A DNA stretch of 64,000 bases from Valencia hispanica. Lineage: Eukaryota; Chordata; Actinopteri; Cyprinodontiformes; Valenciidae. The translations under genes and the position numbers were made by a program. Positions 41,428 through 50,954 of this stretch are shown piece by piece (position 1 is the stretch's first letter; each line of letters begins with the position of its first letter). The DNA lies in the NCBI GenBank assembly GCA_963556495.2, contig OY747705.1:2138001-2202000 (forward strand), in the 5' to 3' direction. The notes below the pieces were generated by a model. It was given only the letters and a program-made list of their open reading frames with translations. It did not search any database and was not told the origin of the DNA.

Positions 41428-42393
41428 ATGAAGTCCAAAGAACACACCAGACAGGTCAGGGATAAAGTTAAAGCAGGCTTAGGCTACCAAAAGATTTCCC
41501 AAGTCTTGAACATCCCACGTAGCACTGTTCAAGCGATCATTCAGAAATGGAAGGAGTATGGCACAACCGTAAACCTACCAAGACAAGGCCGTCTACCTAA
41601 ACTCACAGGCCGAACAAGAAGAGCGCTGATCAGAAATGCAGCCAAGAGTCCCATGATGACTCTGGACGAGCTGCAGAGATCCACAGCTCAGGTGGGGGAA
41701 TCTGTCCATAGGACAACTATTACTCGTGCACTGCACAAAGTTGGCCTTTATGGAAGAGTGGCAAGAAGAAAGCCATTGTTAAAAGAAAACCATAAAAAGT
41801 CCCATTTGCAGTTTGCCACAAGCCATGTGGGGGACACCGCAAACATGTGGAAGAAGGTGCTCTGGTCAGATGAGACCAAAATGGAACGTTTTGGCCAAAA
41901 TGCAAAACGCTATGTGTGGCGGAAAACTAACACTGCACATCACTCTGAACACACCATCCCCAGTGTCAAATATGGTGGTGGCAGCATCATGCTCTGGGGG
42001 TGCTTCTCTTCAACAGGGACAGAGAAGCTGGTCAGAGTTGATGGGAAGATGGATGGGGCCAAATACAGGGCAATCTTGGAACAAAACCTCTTGGAGTCTG
42101 CAAAAGACTTGAGACTGGGGCTGAGGTTCACCTTCCAGCAGGACGACGACCCTAAACATAAAGCCAGGGTAACAATGGAATAGTTTAAAACAAAACACAT
42201 CCATGTGTTAGAATGACCCAGTCAAAGAATGACCCTGATCTAAATCCAATCAAGAATCTGTGGCAAGACCTGAAAACTGCTGTTCACAAACGCTGTCCAT
42301 CTAATCTGACGGAGATGGAGCTGTTTTGCAAAGTAGAAAGGGCAAGAAATTCAGTCTCTAGATGTGCAAAGCTGGTAGAGACATACCCTAAAA
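41428..42393 (+). pseudogene. Tc1-like transposase, stop and frameshift, catalytic glutamate changed
   Basis: The frame 41428-42183 starts MKSKEHTRQVRDKVKAGLGY (helix-turn-helix) and carries GRTRRALIRNAAKSP (second DNA-binding helix set), VLWSDETKMERFG (first D), GGGSIMLWGCFS and a QQDDDPKHKA block (second D). An in-frame TAG ends it at 42181-42183, and a frameshift lies just before 42213. The following frame reads NDPDLNPIKNLWQDLK, where the third catalytic position, normally E in DLNPIENLW, is K. The last 20 residues are lost to the MITE insertion. The transposase is dead. Confidence 0.85.
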
Positions 42394-42995
42394 CAGTGGT
42401 CCCCAACCTTTTTATCCCCACGGACCGGTTTAATATCAGACAATATTTTCATGGACCAGCCTTTAAGGTGTGGTGGATAAATGATAACGGACGGTATAAA
42501 AACGGGGTCTTTTTTAAATTATAACAATAGATGTAAATCTAATGTGTATTCGCAGCTTTATTAACAGCGTCCTCCTAATGTCGAGCAACAACGTAACACG
42601 AGTAACACTCAGCCCTCTAACGATCGCTGGTCGCCATGGTAACATGTAAACATACCTTTAATAATTCAAGATTTACCACAAAAACAAATACAAAGTACAT
42701 GAAAAATCTAACTCACCACAACGCTGAATCACTGAGAGCCTTGGGCCTTTTCCCCTTTCCAAAGAAACGTTTGTTTTCTATCCATCTTGCTAGCTTGTGG
42801 GATTACGTGTGGTCAAGACTGAGCTATGTAACGGGGATATCCGGTTATTTTTCAAAATAAAGCAGCGGTCACCCTCAGATAATAAATAAAACGGAAATAC
42901 TGGAAGTTATTTATTCTTTTTGTGTGGCTCGCGGCCCGGTACCACATGACCCACGGCCCGGTACCGGTCCGCAGCCCGGGGGTTGGGGACCACTG
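42394..42995. mobile_element. hAT MITE (602 bp) with perfect 8-bp target duplication
   Basis: The termini CAGTGGTCCCCAACC and GGTTGGGGACCACTG are perfect inverted repeats of hAT type. CCCTAAAA flanks it on both sides (42386-42393 and 42996-43003). Near the ends are GGACCGG and CCGGTACC blocks. There is no transposase. It interrupts the Tc1-like transposase gene, so it is younger than that element. Confidence 0.92.
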
Positions 42996-43269
42996 CCCTA
43001 AAAGACTGGCAGCTGTAATTGCAGCAAAAGGTGGTTCTACAAGGTATTGACTCAGGGGGCTAAATAATTATGCACACCCCACTTTTCAGTTATTTATTTG
43101 TAAGAAATGTTTGGAATCATGTATTATTTTCATTCCACTTCTCACGTGTACACCACTTTGTATAGGTCTTTCACGTGGAATTCCAATAAAATTGATTAAT
43201 GTTTGTGGCTGTAATGTGACAAAATGTGGAAAAGTTCAAAGGGGCCGAATACTTTAGCAAGCCACTGTA

Positions 43270-43564
43270 TATGTACCTGTACATATACATATATATATGT
43301 GTGTCCATACACACATACACACACTCGCATTCCTATCACTACTCAGCCTATATAAAACATCTTAAATTACAATTAATGATTCGTCCTTTGTGTCTATCTT
43401 TAAACATTCTCAGCAGGTGATTTGGCAGGGACTTATTTTTACCTTGAACATAAATTGAGGTGTTAAACAAGATCCACAAATTTAAGTATTTTTGATTTTA
43501 CAAACAACAATTTAGTGTGCTCATACTAACCAACAAGATGTATTATCCTAATTGCCCTTTTTTT
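43270..43564. repeat. TA/CA-rich simple sequence and anonymous DNA
   Basis: Mixed TATG, TATA and ACAC runs at 43270-43330, then unremarkable sequence. No gene. Confidence 0.5.
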
Positions 43565-43579
43565 TCTGAAGACGAGCAG

Positions 43580-44340
43580 GAAAAGGAGGTGGAGTAGCAG
43601 TGCTTGTCAACAACAGATGGTGTCATCCAGGACATGTTAATGTAAAGTGTCGACTCTGCAGCCCAGATATTGAAATCTTGGCAGTAAGTTTTCATCCATA
43701 TTATTTACCAAGATTTCACCAGTGTAATTTTGGCAGTTGTTTACATTCCACCTTCAGCCGTTGCAGACAATGCATGTGATGTCATCAGTTCCGTTGTTGC
43801 TAAGCTACAGACCCAGCACCCCAATGCATTTGTGGCAATATCTGGTGATTTTAATCATGCCTCGCTCTCTACTACATTTCCAATTTTTCAAAAATTTGTC
43901 AACTGCTCTACAAGAGAAAACAGGACCTTGGATTTGTTTTATGCAAATGTAAAGGATGCACATATGTCCAAACCAAGACCTCCTCTGGGACAATCAGATC
44001 ACAATCTTGTTTTTCTCTGTTCAGAATAGAAACCACTTGTTCAACGGCGACCTGTGACAAAAAGAACTGTGAGAAAATGGTCACAGGAAGCTGAAGAAGC
44101 CCTGCAGGGTTGTTTTGCGACCACAGACTGGATGACTCTTTGCCAACCACATGGAGAGCCATCAATGCAATAACTGGGTGTGTAACTGCCTATATAAACT
44201 TCTGTGTGGACAACATCAACCCTTACCAGAACAGTGAGATGCTTCTCTAATAACAAACCTTGGATCACCAGTGACCTGAAGGAAATGGTAAACAAGAAAA
44301 AAGGGCCTTCGGGGAGGGAGATAGGGAGTTACTGAGGAGT
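43580..44340 (+). pseudogene. Rex1-like endonuclease fragment
   Basis: A GKGGGVAVLVNNRW-like start (43585-43620) is followed, after a frameshift near 43725, by AVVYIPPSAVADNACDVIS, VAISGDFNHASL, STRENRTLDLFYANVKDAH and a LGQSDHNLVFL block (the SDH motif). This is the APE-type endonuclease of a Rex1/CR1-like LINE, the same family as 3397-4965. After a stop at 44027 the linker continues in broken frames. It nicks DNA in active relatives; here it is inactive. Confidence 0.8.
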
Positions 44341-44575
44341 ACGAGATGATCTTGTAACAATACGCATGCGTTGGCATTTATCAGCGTCAGTGAGACCCGC
44401 CGAGATCAACTCTTAATACGTTTGTTTTTTTAACTGGTTTTATATTTTCTTAAAGACTGGTTTTAACTTATTTTAGCACCGCAAACTTTAAACAACTTGT
44501 TTTTATCGGATTATCATGCCACTACTCACCTGAAGCCCTGGCTGCGATGGGTGCCTGAAGCTCAGCCAAAAGGTT

Positions 44576-45837
44576 TTGGAGTTGGAGCAAAGGGTCTCAA
44601 CGCTACACCAGATCCAGGACTCTGAGCGTGACATGGGCATCATCTTTGGCCGGACATTCGCCGCGGCTGAAAGTGCTCAGCTGGCGGAGACCATCCCCTG
44701 TCAGCCCGGCGAGGCTGCTAGAGCGGGATCCATCGCTGGAACTCTTGCCGGGTTCGGGGCACTGGAGGCCCGCACACCTGCTACGGAGGAGGATCGCTGG
44801 TTCCAGCAGGGGGCTAAGCTAAAAGCCCCCCTCAGCTCCACTCAACCAGCGGGACGCCTGGACCACGGTTGGCCCTGGCCGCGGTGGAGAGGTGCGGGGT
44901 CGCTGTAATTGCCCTTCTCCAACAACGCTGCCACTGGCCAACCGGTTCGGCGTCCTCGGCCAGGACTTTCCTCCTCTGGCAGCCCCGTAGCTCCGCTGGA
45001 CCGCCGCCCAACCACCGGAGCAGCAGCCAGACTGCAGCAGCCTTCCACGACGCGCCTTCCACGACGCGCCAATCCGCGGGCTGCGGCCCGCCGAGGAGTG
45101 GTTCACTTTACACCTAACCCCCGGAACAAGCCCTTGGCGCTGATTACCCATCGCTGCAGTCCTGGGGAGGCTCTTAACATCCAGCCGGTCCTGGACAGCG
45201 AGGGATCCCCTGCCCAGCTCCGACCTGCTGAGCCGGCACCCACCACGCTGATCATTGGGGACTCAATCATCCGGTACGTGAGGAGGAAAGGAGCCCGCAC
45301 CATGTGGTTTCCTGGAGCAACCGTGATAAACATTTCTGATCAGATCCTGGACATCATTCAACGCCACCCCAGTGAGTACTGTTATTGTTCATGCCGGCAC
45401 CAACGACATCCGCAGACAAGAGTCCGAACTGCTGAAGCGGGATTGTAGTCACCTTTTTAACCTTTTAAAAAAGCACACCGGTTTCGTTTTTTATCTCTGG
45501 CCCCACTCCCACCGTCGGCAGAGGAATCGATGGTTTTAGCAGGCTGTTATCTTTGAACACTTGGCTCTCCTCTGCCACCGTGCTGAACAATATTGGTTTT
45601 ATAGACAATTGTAACATTTTCTGGGGCACGAGTCACCTGTTTAGGGCAGACGGGGTCCACCTAAATAGTAAAGGAACACGCATCCCTGGCAATGAGCCTG
45701 GCCTGTCCACGTCGCCCCCTGCGTCCTACACCGACCCCTGCTGCCCCCCTTGCCCGTCCCCCACTTCTGCCCCACCAGCTAATGTGCAGCCGGTCAATGG
45801 ACCCATGAACCCAGCCTTGATTTTAGCAGTAACTTAA
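44576..45837 (+). pseudogene. L2-type ORF1 with SGNH/GDSL-esterase-like domain
   Basis: ORF1 proteins of several L2/CR1-clade LINEs carry an esterase fold and help form the ribonucleoprotein. The start, MELEQRVSTLHQIQDSERDM, resembles a short coiled coil. A proline/alanine-rich middle follows an in-frame stop at 44906-44908. The esterase part has TTLIIGDSIIRYV (catalytic serine in GDS), VIVHAGTNDIRRQE after a frameshift near 45375, and FRADGVHLNSKGTRI (D..H) after a second frameshift at the T-run near 45490. All three signature blocks are present but in different frames. About 420 codons if rejoined. Confidence 0.75.
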
Positions 45838-45937
45838 ATAACGGACTTGGACCTTGTCAAACTACTCACATACCTGTTATTATCAGCAGAGAGCGAGCAA
45901 ATAAACATAAATCTAGCAAACGTAATCTCAATAATCT

Positions 45938-46791
45938 CAAAAAGTTACCAAAAATCTCAGATTCCATATGTCCTTTAGACAATCCATCTCCAGCCACTCT
46001 TAATATGGGTCCTTTAAATGTTCGCTCTCTGCTGAGCAAAACTTTTATTATAAATGACTTGATTTTAGACCATAATCTTCATTGTTTATTTTTAACTGAA
46101 ACGTGGCTGAGCTCAGATGCCCCTGTTGTTCTTACAGAGGCCTCCCCAACAAACTTTAATTTTAACTATTCAAGGAATGGGAAAAAGGGTGGCGGGACAG
46201 CTTTAATTAGTTCCTCAACACTTTCCGCCAAACCTGTTTTACTTGACAATTTTACCACTTTTGAATATACCGCAGCTGTTTTTAGCATTCCTCAGTTTTT
46301 ATGTGTAACTGTTTACAGGCCTCCTAAAAAGAGTGCACTTTTTGTTCAAGAATTCTCAGAGTTGTAAAAAGCTACCAAAAATCTTGGAATCCATATGTCC
46401 TTTAGACAATCCATCTCCAGCCACTCTTAATATGGGTCTTTTAAATATTCGCTCTCTGCTGAACAAAACTTTTATTATAAATGACTTGATTTTAGACCAT
46501 AATCTTCATTGTTTATTTTTAACTGAAACGTGGCTGAGCTCAGATGCCCCGGTTGTTCTTACAGAAGCCTCCCCAACAAACTTTAATTTTAACTATTCAA
46601 GGACTGGGAAAAAGGGTGGCGGGACAGCTTTAATTAGTTCCTCAACACTTTCCGCCAAACCTGTTTTACTTGACAATTTTACCACTTTTGAATATACCGC
46701 AGCTGTTTTTAGCATTCCTCAGTTTTTATGTGTAACTGTTTACAGACCTCCTTAAAAGAGTGCACTTTTTATTCAAGAATTCTCAGAGTTG
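45938..46791 (+). repeat. 427-bp tandem duplication inside ORF2 of the L2-type LINE
   Basis: 45938-46364 and 46365-46791 are about 97 percent identical. The same landmark, CCATATGTCCTTTAGAC, occurs at 45964 and 46391. The duplication begins in the ORF1-ORF2 spacer and ends within the endonuclease after CAAGAATTCTCAGAGTTG. Confidence 0.9.
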
Positions 46792-48708
46792 TTATCAATT
46801 CTGCACAACTCCTTTGAAAGGATCATTTTAGCTGGTGATTTTAATCTATACGTGGATAACCTTTTAGACTCTTTTTCAACTGATTTTTTAAACATCTCGA
46901 GTTACCAGGATTTTACCCAGCATGTCACACAGCCAACTCACAACAGAGGACACACTCTGGACTTGGTCATCACGTATGGCCTGCCCACCAGTGTGTCCTG
47001 TGTTGTTGAATGTTGCAGAATTTCCGATCATTGTTGTGTGTCTTTTAACATCACCAGTTTTATTAAGCGGGAGACCTCTGTGAGAACTGTAATGAAGCGC
47101 CAGCTAACCCCTGAAGTGGCTGCTGGTTTTCTTGAAGCTTTTAAAAAGACTCCTCTTATTAACCCTGTGATTCTATTGTCAGTGATTTTAACAGCAGACT
47201 TCGATCTACCCTCAACCTGCTTGCTCCACTTAAAATTATACATGTACTGCCAAAACATGCGTCACCATAGAGAAATGAATACCTTTAGAAAACTAAAGAG
47301 AAATTGCAGGGCGGTGGAGAGAAAATGGAGGAAAAATAAGATCACAATAAATAAGCAGATTTATACTGACCTACTAAAATCATACAATAATGCAATAAGT
47401 CAAGAAATGCTTACATTTCCAAAATAATCTCAGCTCATAAAAATAATCCTAAAATTTTATTTATTTAGTAGTTTGCAGCCCCCTTCAGAGGGAAGGTAGA
47501 CACCATCAGATGTAATATTTTATCTTCTCAAAATAACATGGTTTTAGACAAATCTGAATGTGTGTCTACACCAGAGGAAAGACTGGACAGTTTTGTCCTG
47601 GTGGATGGAGGCTGAGAGTCTCAATAAAGTTTTCTCCTCAGTGAGGCCCACCACATGTGTCTTGGACCCAATTCCCGCTAGATTATTAAAGCAATTTTAT
47701 GATTCTTTTAGAGATGAGATTTTAACCATGTTGAATTGCTCCCTTCAGACGGGGTTTTTTCCTGCCGCCTTTAAAGGGGTGGTAGTGAGGCCCCTGCTGA
47801 AGAAGAGGAATTTAGATTCTAATGATTTGAACAATTTCCAACCGGTATCAAACTTACCTATTTTAAGCAAAATCGATACAGTAGACCACACTATTCTTTT
47901 AACCCGTTTGAAACAGATTGGACTCTCTGATGCTGTTCATAAATGGTTCACATCCTATCTCACAGACAGGACCTTTATGGTAACTTTGGATACCTGCTCC
48001 TCTAAGGTCCATAAGATCACATGTGGTGTGGCCCAGGGTTCAATTTTAGGCCCAGTGCTTTTTAACCGCTATATCAGGGGTGTCAAACTCTAGTCCTCGA
48101 GGGCCGGAGTCCTGCGACATTTAGATGTGTTCTTGGTCCAACATACCTGAATCAAATGGTTAAACTGCCTCCTATGTTCGATGGGGTCCTGTTGATGACC
48201 TAATTATTTGATTCAGGTGTGTTGAAACAGAAATATGTCTTAACGTTTCAGGACACCGGCCCTTGAGGACGGGAGTTTGACACCGGTGCTCTATATGCTC
48301 CCTCTTGGTGGTGTCCTCAGGAGACATGGAGTGAACTTTCACAGTTATGCTGATGATACACAGTTATACATCTCCATGTCTCCTGATGACAGACGGCCAA
48401 TGGACGCACTTTTTAACTGCATTTTAGACCTCAAATCCTGGATGGCAGAAAACTTTCTCCAGCTCAACCAGGACAAAACTGAAGTCTTAGTTATTGGTCC
48501 TGAGGGCCAGAGAGAGAAACTATTACCAATACTGCAATCACTTTCTTTTAATCCTTCTCAGCAAGTGAGGAACCTGGGTATTATTTTTGACTCTGAGCTG
48601 ACTTTTATCACTCACTATAAAAATATCATTAAAATAGGTTTTTATCACCTGAAGAACGTCGCCAAAGTCCGGGTTTGGGAAGGGGTAATAACTGTCATTT
48701 CATTTTAA
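46002..48708 (+). pseudogene. L2-type (gamma) ORF2, duplicated, deleted and interrupted
   Basis: The endonuclease start is present twice (46005-46367 and 46436-46755), each with NVRSLLSKTFII- or NIRSLLNKTFII-type openings and a VTVYRPP end. 46789-47427 continues with RIILAGDFNLYVDNL and SDHCCVSF. The RT segment 47560-48093 has DPIPARLLKQFYDS and NFQPVSNLPILSK, then jumps to DTVDHT: about 65 residues, including most of motif A's LLDLSAAF, are deleted. After the MITE, 48277-48708 has SYADDTQLYIS and stops near KNVAKVR, where sequence jumps to the 3' UTR. Motif B reads GVAQGSILGPVLF (proline to alanine). Confidence 0.8.
48075..48288. mobile_element. hAT MITE (214 bp) with 8-bp target duplication
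   Basis: Ends CAGGGGTGTCAAACTC and GAGTTTGACACCGGTG. The flanks CGCTATAT (48067-48074) and CTCTATAT (48289-48296) match at 7 of 8 positions. Removing it restores the reading LFN..YMLPLG of the L2-type RT. Near the ends, the blocks CCTCGAGGGCCGG and CCGGCCCTTGAGGAC are typical of this common fish MITE. Confidence 0.88.
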
Positions 48709-48826
48709 TAGTTGTGGGGAAGGGATGGGAATGTGGGTTATGTGGGGTCATTTTAATCTGTAAAGCACTTTAAGCTGCATTTTTCTTGTATGACAGGTGC
48801 TTTATAAATAAAGTTTGATTGATTGA

Positions 48827-49094
48827 TATACAGAAGCAACTTAAAGTCAAGATCAGAGACAGCAAGGAGGCATACAGGAAGAAGCTGGAGAACAAACTAC
48901 GGAGGAACAATATCAGAGATGTCTGGTCAGGAATGAACAAGATGACAGGCTTTAAGGACAAGAAGGATTGGATAGATGGAAGTCTGGACATAGCCAATGA
49001 ACTGAACACATTCTTCAACAGGTTCAGTTCAGGAACTAGCTCAGCATCCTCCTCTCCTGTTCCCAGCCAAACAGACGTCCCATCCTTTCACTGA
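48827..49094 (+). pseudogene. Rex1-like linker, continuation after the nested LINE
   Basis: Reads IQKQLKVKIRDSKEAYRKK, then NIRDVWSGMNKMTGFKDKK and GSLDIANELNTFFNRFS, the segment between endonuclease and RT in Rex1-like elements. The corresponding minus-strand text is at 38500-38280. It stops at 49094, after which unrelated sequence begins. Confidence 0.75.
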
Positions 49095-49144
49095 ACGAAC
49101 TGCATCTCCCAGCATCCTTTCACTGAACGAACTGCATCTCCCAG
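49081..49144. repeat. Perfect 32-bp tandem duplication
   Basis: Unit CATCCTTTCACTGAACGAAC plus CTGCATCTCCCAG-type end (32 bp) occurs at 49081-49112 and again at 49113-49144 without mismatch, exactly at the Rex1-like to LTR-like junction. It could be a target duplication or a replication-slippage scar. Confidence 0.9.
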
Positions 49145-49187
49145 CACCCATTGCGCTGCCCTCGACCCATTCTCATTGGTCTGTGGC

Positions 49188-49216
49188 CAGTGATGACATC
49201 ACAGAGTTGATAAAAG
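49188..49216 (+). promoter_or_regulatory. Possible core promoter: CRE-like site and TATA-like box
   Basis: The palindromic GTGATGACATCAC lies just upstream of TTGATAAAAGC. The spacing, about 10 bp, fits a compact promoter. Function is inferred from motifs only. Confidence 0.35.
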
Positions 49217-50008
49217 CAGCGCGGAGATTGAAATCTTCGTCTTTTGGTTCCCCAGCGGTGCCGCAAGGAGACGCTTTAATCCATTGCTAGCATTTTCCCT
49301 TTTTTCGTTCAAACCTGCTGGACCAGGAAGAACTTAAGAACTTAAAGCAAACAGACTTTCCTGTACGGGTAACCAGGGAGACCGCTGGCCTCTGAGCTCT
49401 ATTTAAACCGGCCTGAGTCCTTCAGCGCCTAAAGTCGGACATCCGCTTTTCTGACCTCGGTTTTGCGCAAACCGCTCCTTTTAAACTGGACACTTTCAAG
49501 TTGTTTCATCGAGGACTGTGGAGAGAGTCATTACCCAGTAGGATTAACCTGGTTTATATCTTTTAGTCTGGGTAGAGGAGAATTAGGTCTAGGATATATT
49601 AATATATCCGTTTCTGTGGTTAAAATAAGTCTGTCAACTTGTTAACCACCGTTATTCTTGGTCGTCTGTCGCTGTACGCCGACCCTGAATGTGCATGCTT
49701 TTTGTGTTTTATTATTTGACTTTGGTTGCAACCAGAAGCAGTATATTATATTGTATTATTTCCCGGCTTGTTTTATTGTCCGCTGCGGTCGGCGCGTGTC
49801 TGTTTAGACAGGTCGCGTGGCCTCAGTTCATCCCCTTGCTCTGTCGCCCTGTTTCCTTTGTCCAATCCACCATTGCTAATTGAAACTAGCCTTTGTTGAG
49901 TCGCCATGCGGCCTTTGTGTACCGATTGCGCCAATTGATAAGGCTTGAATTACTGATCGCATTGAGGGGTTAAGCTGAACCCCCCCTCATTCGCTCGCTA
50001 TCTCCCAC

Positions 50009-50033
50009 ACACACACACACACACACACCCACA
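50009..50033. repeat. (CA)n microsatellite
   Basis: Twelve or so CA units inside the LTR-like segment. Confidence 0.9.
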
Positions 50034-50228
50034 CACGTCCCCTTCCCTCGAAGTTAACTTTGTTCCATATTTTTTCAATGCGTTAGAATAGATGGAAATT
50101 ATGAATGAAATGTAATCTGTAAGGTTGGGCTATTTCATTAAAAAATTCCCTTAAGTAACGAGAAGCTTCCTGTGCTATTTCAGTGTGTGCTGTAAAGTTT
50201 GTTTTAACCCCCGCAGACGAACCCCACC

Positions 50229-50411
50229 CCTTTCAGAGAGACTGACGGTCTGGTTTAATTAAAATTATCACATTTATGAGATTGGTGCCCCTATATCTTT
50301 AATAAACAGGTTAAACTCGAACGTCATCAATAATTATATTAATATTAAATTATTGGTTATAATTATTGATGCTCAGAAAACCAGGCCTTTTTTATTATTA
50401 ATAGTTACAAC
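50229..50411 (+). repeat. Dispersed repeat R, copy 2
   Basis: Matches 980-1170 in order and orientation, including GAGATTGGTGCCCC, CTTTAATAAA and TTATTGATGCTCAGA. The 11-bp inverted repeat (50327-50337 and 50359-50369) is perfect in both copies while the loop differs at several bases. Confidence 0.65.
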
Positions 50412-50819
50412 ACTATCTTGATTCGGCGAAACTGTTGGAGGCATACCATGTTGTAGCTTTTAGCTGCCTCTTCGTTGACTCATGGGTTGAGAGGTTCAAC
50501 CTCTTGGAGCTTCTTCCAATATCTTCTAAACCCATCATATGGCTCGAACCACTTACATGAGAAAAGGTCAGATCTGGTATCTGTCGGCCTAATTCCACTC
50601 TGTCTTTGAGGCCGTTCACTGTCTCTGACTGCTGTCTCTTCTTGTTGCTAACTTGAGGTCAGAAAAGAATAACATTCTGCAGGCTGTAGTCTCATTTAAT
50701 AGTGATGTTGATAGTGTTCTCAGTGTTAGTACAGCCTCACAATGATTAATATTAAATTTACAGTAATTAAACATTAAGTTGATTACATTTAGTTGTTAAG
50801 AAGTAGCTCAAAACTCTAA
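50412..50819. other. Anonymous DNA
   Basis: No recognised gene or family. It might be the interior of whatever element ends in repeat R. Confidence 0.35.
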
Positions 50820-50954
50820 ACTTCCATTGTCGTTCTCTTGTTATTTTCTCCCGCAGTTTTTTTGGCACCGATCAGTGACTTCACTCACTGCAGAAACAAT
50901 CGTGATATGCTGGTATGTTAGCAAATTTCGTAAAGGGCCAATTTTGTATTCGGT
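50820..50954 (+). mobile_element. MITE fragment related to the 6262 element
   Basis: The end AAAGGGCCAATTTTGTAT and about 110 bp before it (TCTCTTGT.ATT, CAGTGAC..CACT blocks) align with 6590-6720 inside the outer MITE at 6262. It is cut by the Rex1-like LINE that follows. Confidence 0.5.

Larger units (their letters stand above)
41068..43267 (+). mobile_element. Tc1-like transposon, full length, with a hAT MITE inside
   Basis: Left CAGTGGCTTGCAAAAGTATT after TA (41066-41067). The inverse ends at 43267 before TA. Inverted repeats extend about 200 bp on each side and include the block CCACTTTTCAGTTATTTATT in both. Subtracting the 602-bp MITE gives about 1.6 kb, the standard Tc1 size. It landed in a TA/TG-rich microsatellite. 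Confidence 0.9.
44341..48826 (+). mobile_element. L2-type LINE (gamma), long copy with ORF1 and ORF2
   Basis: A 5' region (44341-44575), an ORF1 with an esterase-like domain, a spacer, ORF2 (46002-48708) and a 3' UTR ending TTTATAAATAAAGTTTGATTGATTGAT at 48826. It is the only copy in the window that includes ORF1. Damage: one stop and two frameshifts in ORF1, a 427-bp tandem duplication in the endonuclease, a large in-frame RT deletion, a hAT MITE, and loss of the RT C terminus. It splits a Rex1-like LINE. Confidence 0.85.
43565..49094 (+). mobile_element. Rex1/CR1-like LINE (copy 4) split by an L2-type LINE
   Basis: The pieces are 43565-44340 and 48827-49094. The linker coding runs across the junction: NNKPWITSDLKEMVNKKK and a GDRELL block before it, IQKQLKVKIRDSKEAYRKK after it, as in an uninterrupted copy. 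The copy ends at 49094 at an LTR-like segment, so RT is absent. Confidence 0.8.
49145..50228 (+). other. LTR-like or promoter-bearing segment, unassigned
   Basis: A GC-richer segment of about 1.1 kb without a long frame. Near its start is a CRE/AP-1-like site (GTGATGACATCAC) followed 8 bp on by GATAAAAG, a TATA-like box. A CA microsatellite lies at 50009-50033. It leads without a break into repeat R (50229-50411), which has a primer-binding-site-like string and AATAAA. Together this could be a long LTR or the 5' end of an unrecognised retroelement. A host promoter is less likely because no exon follows. Confidence 0.35.
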
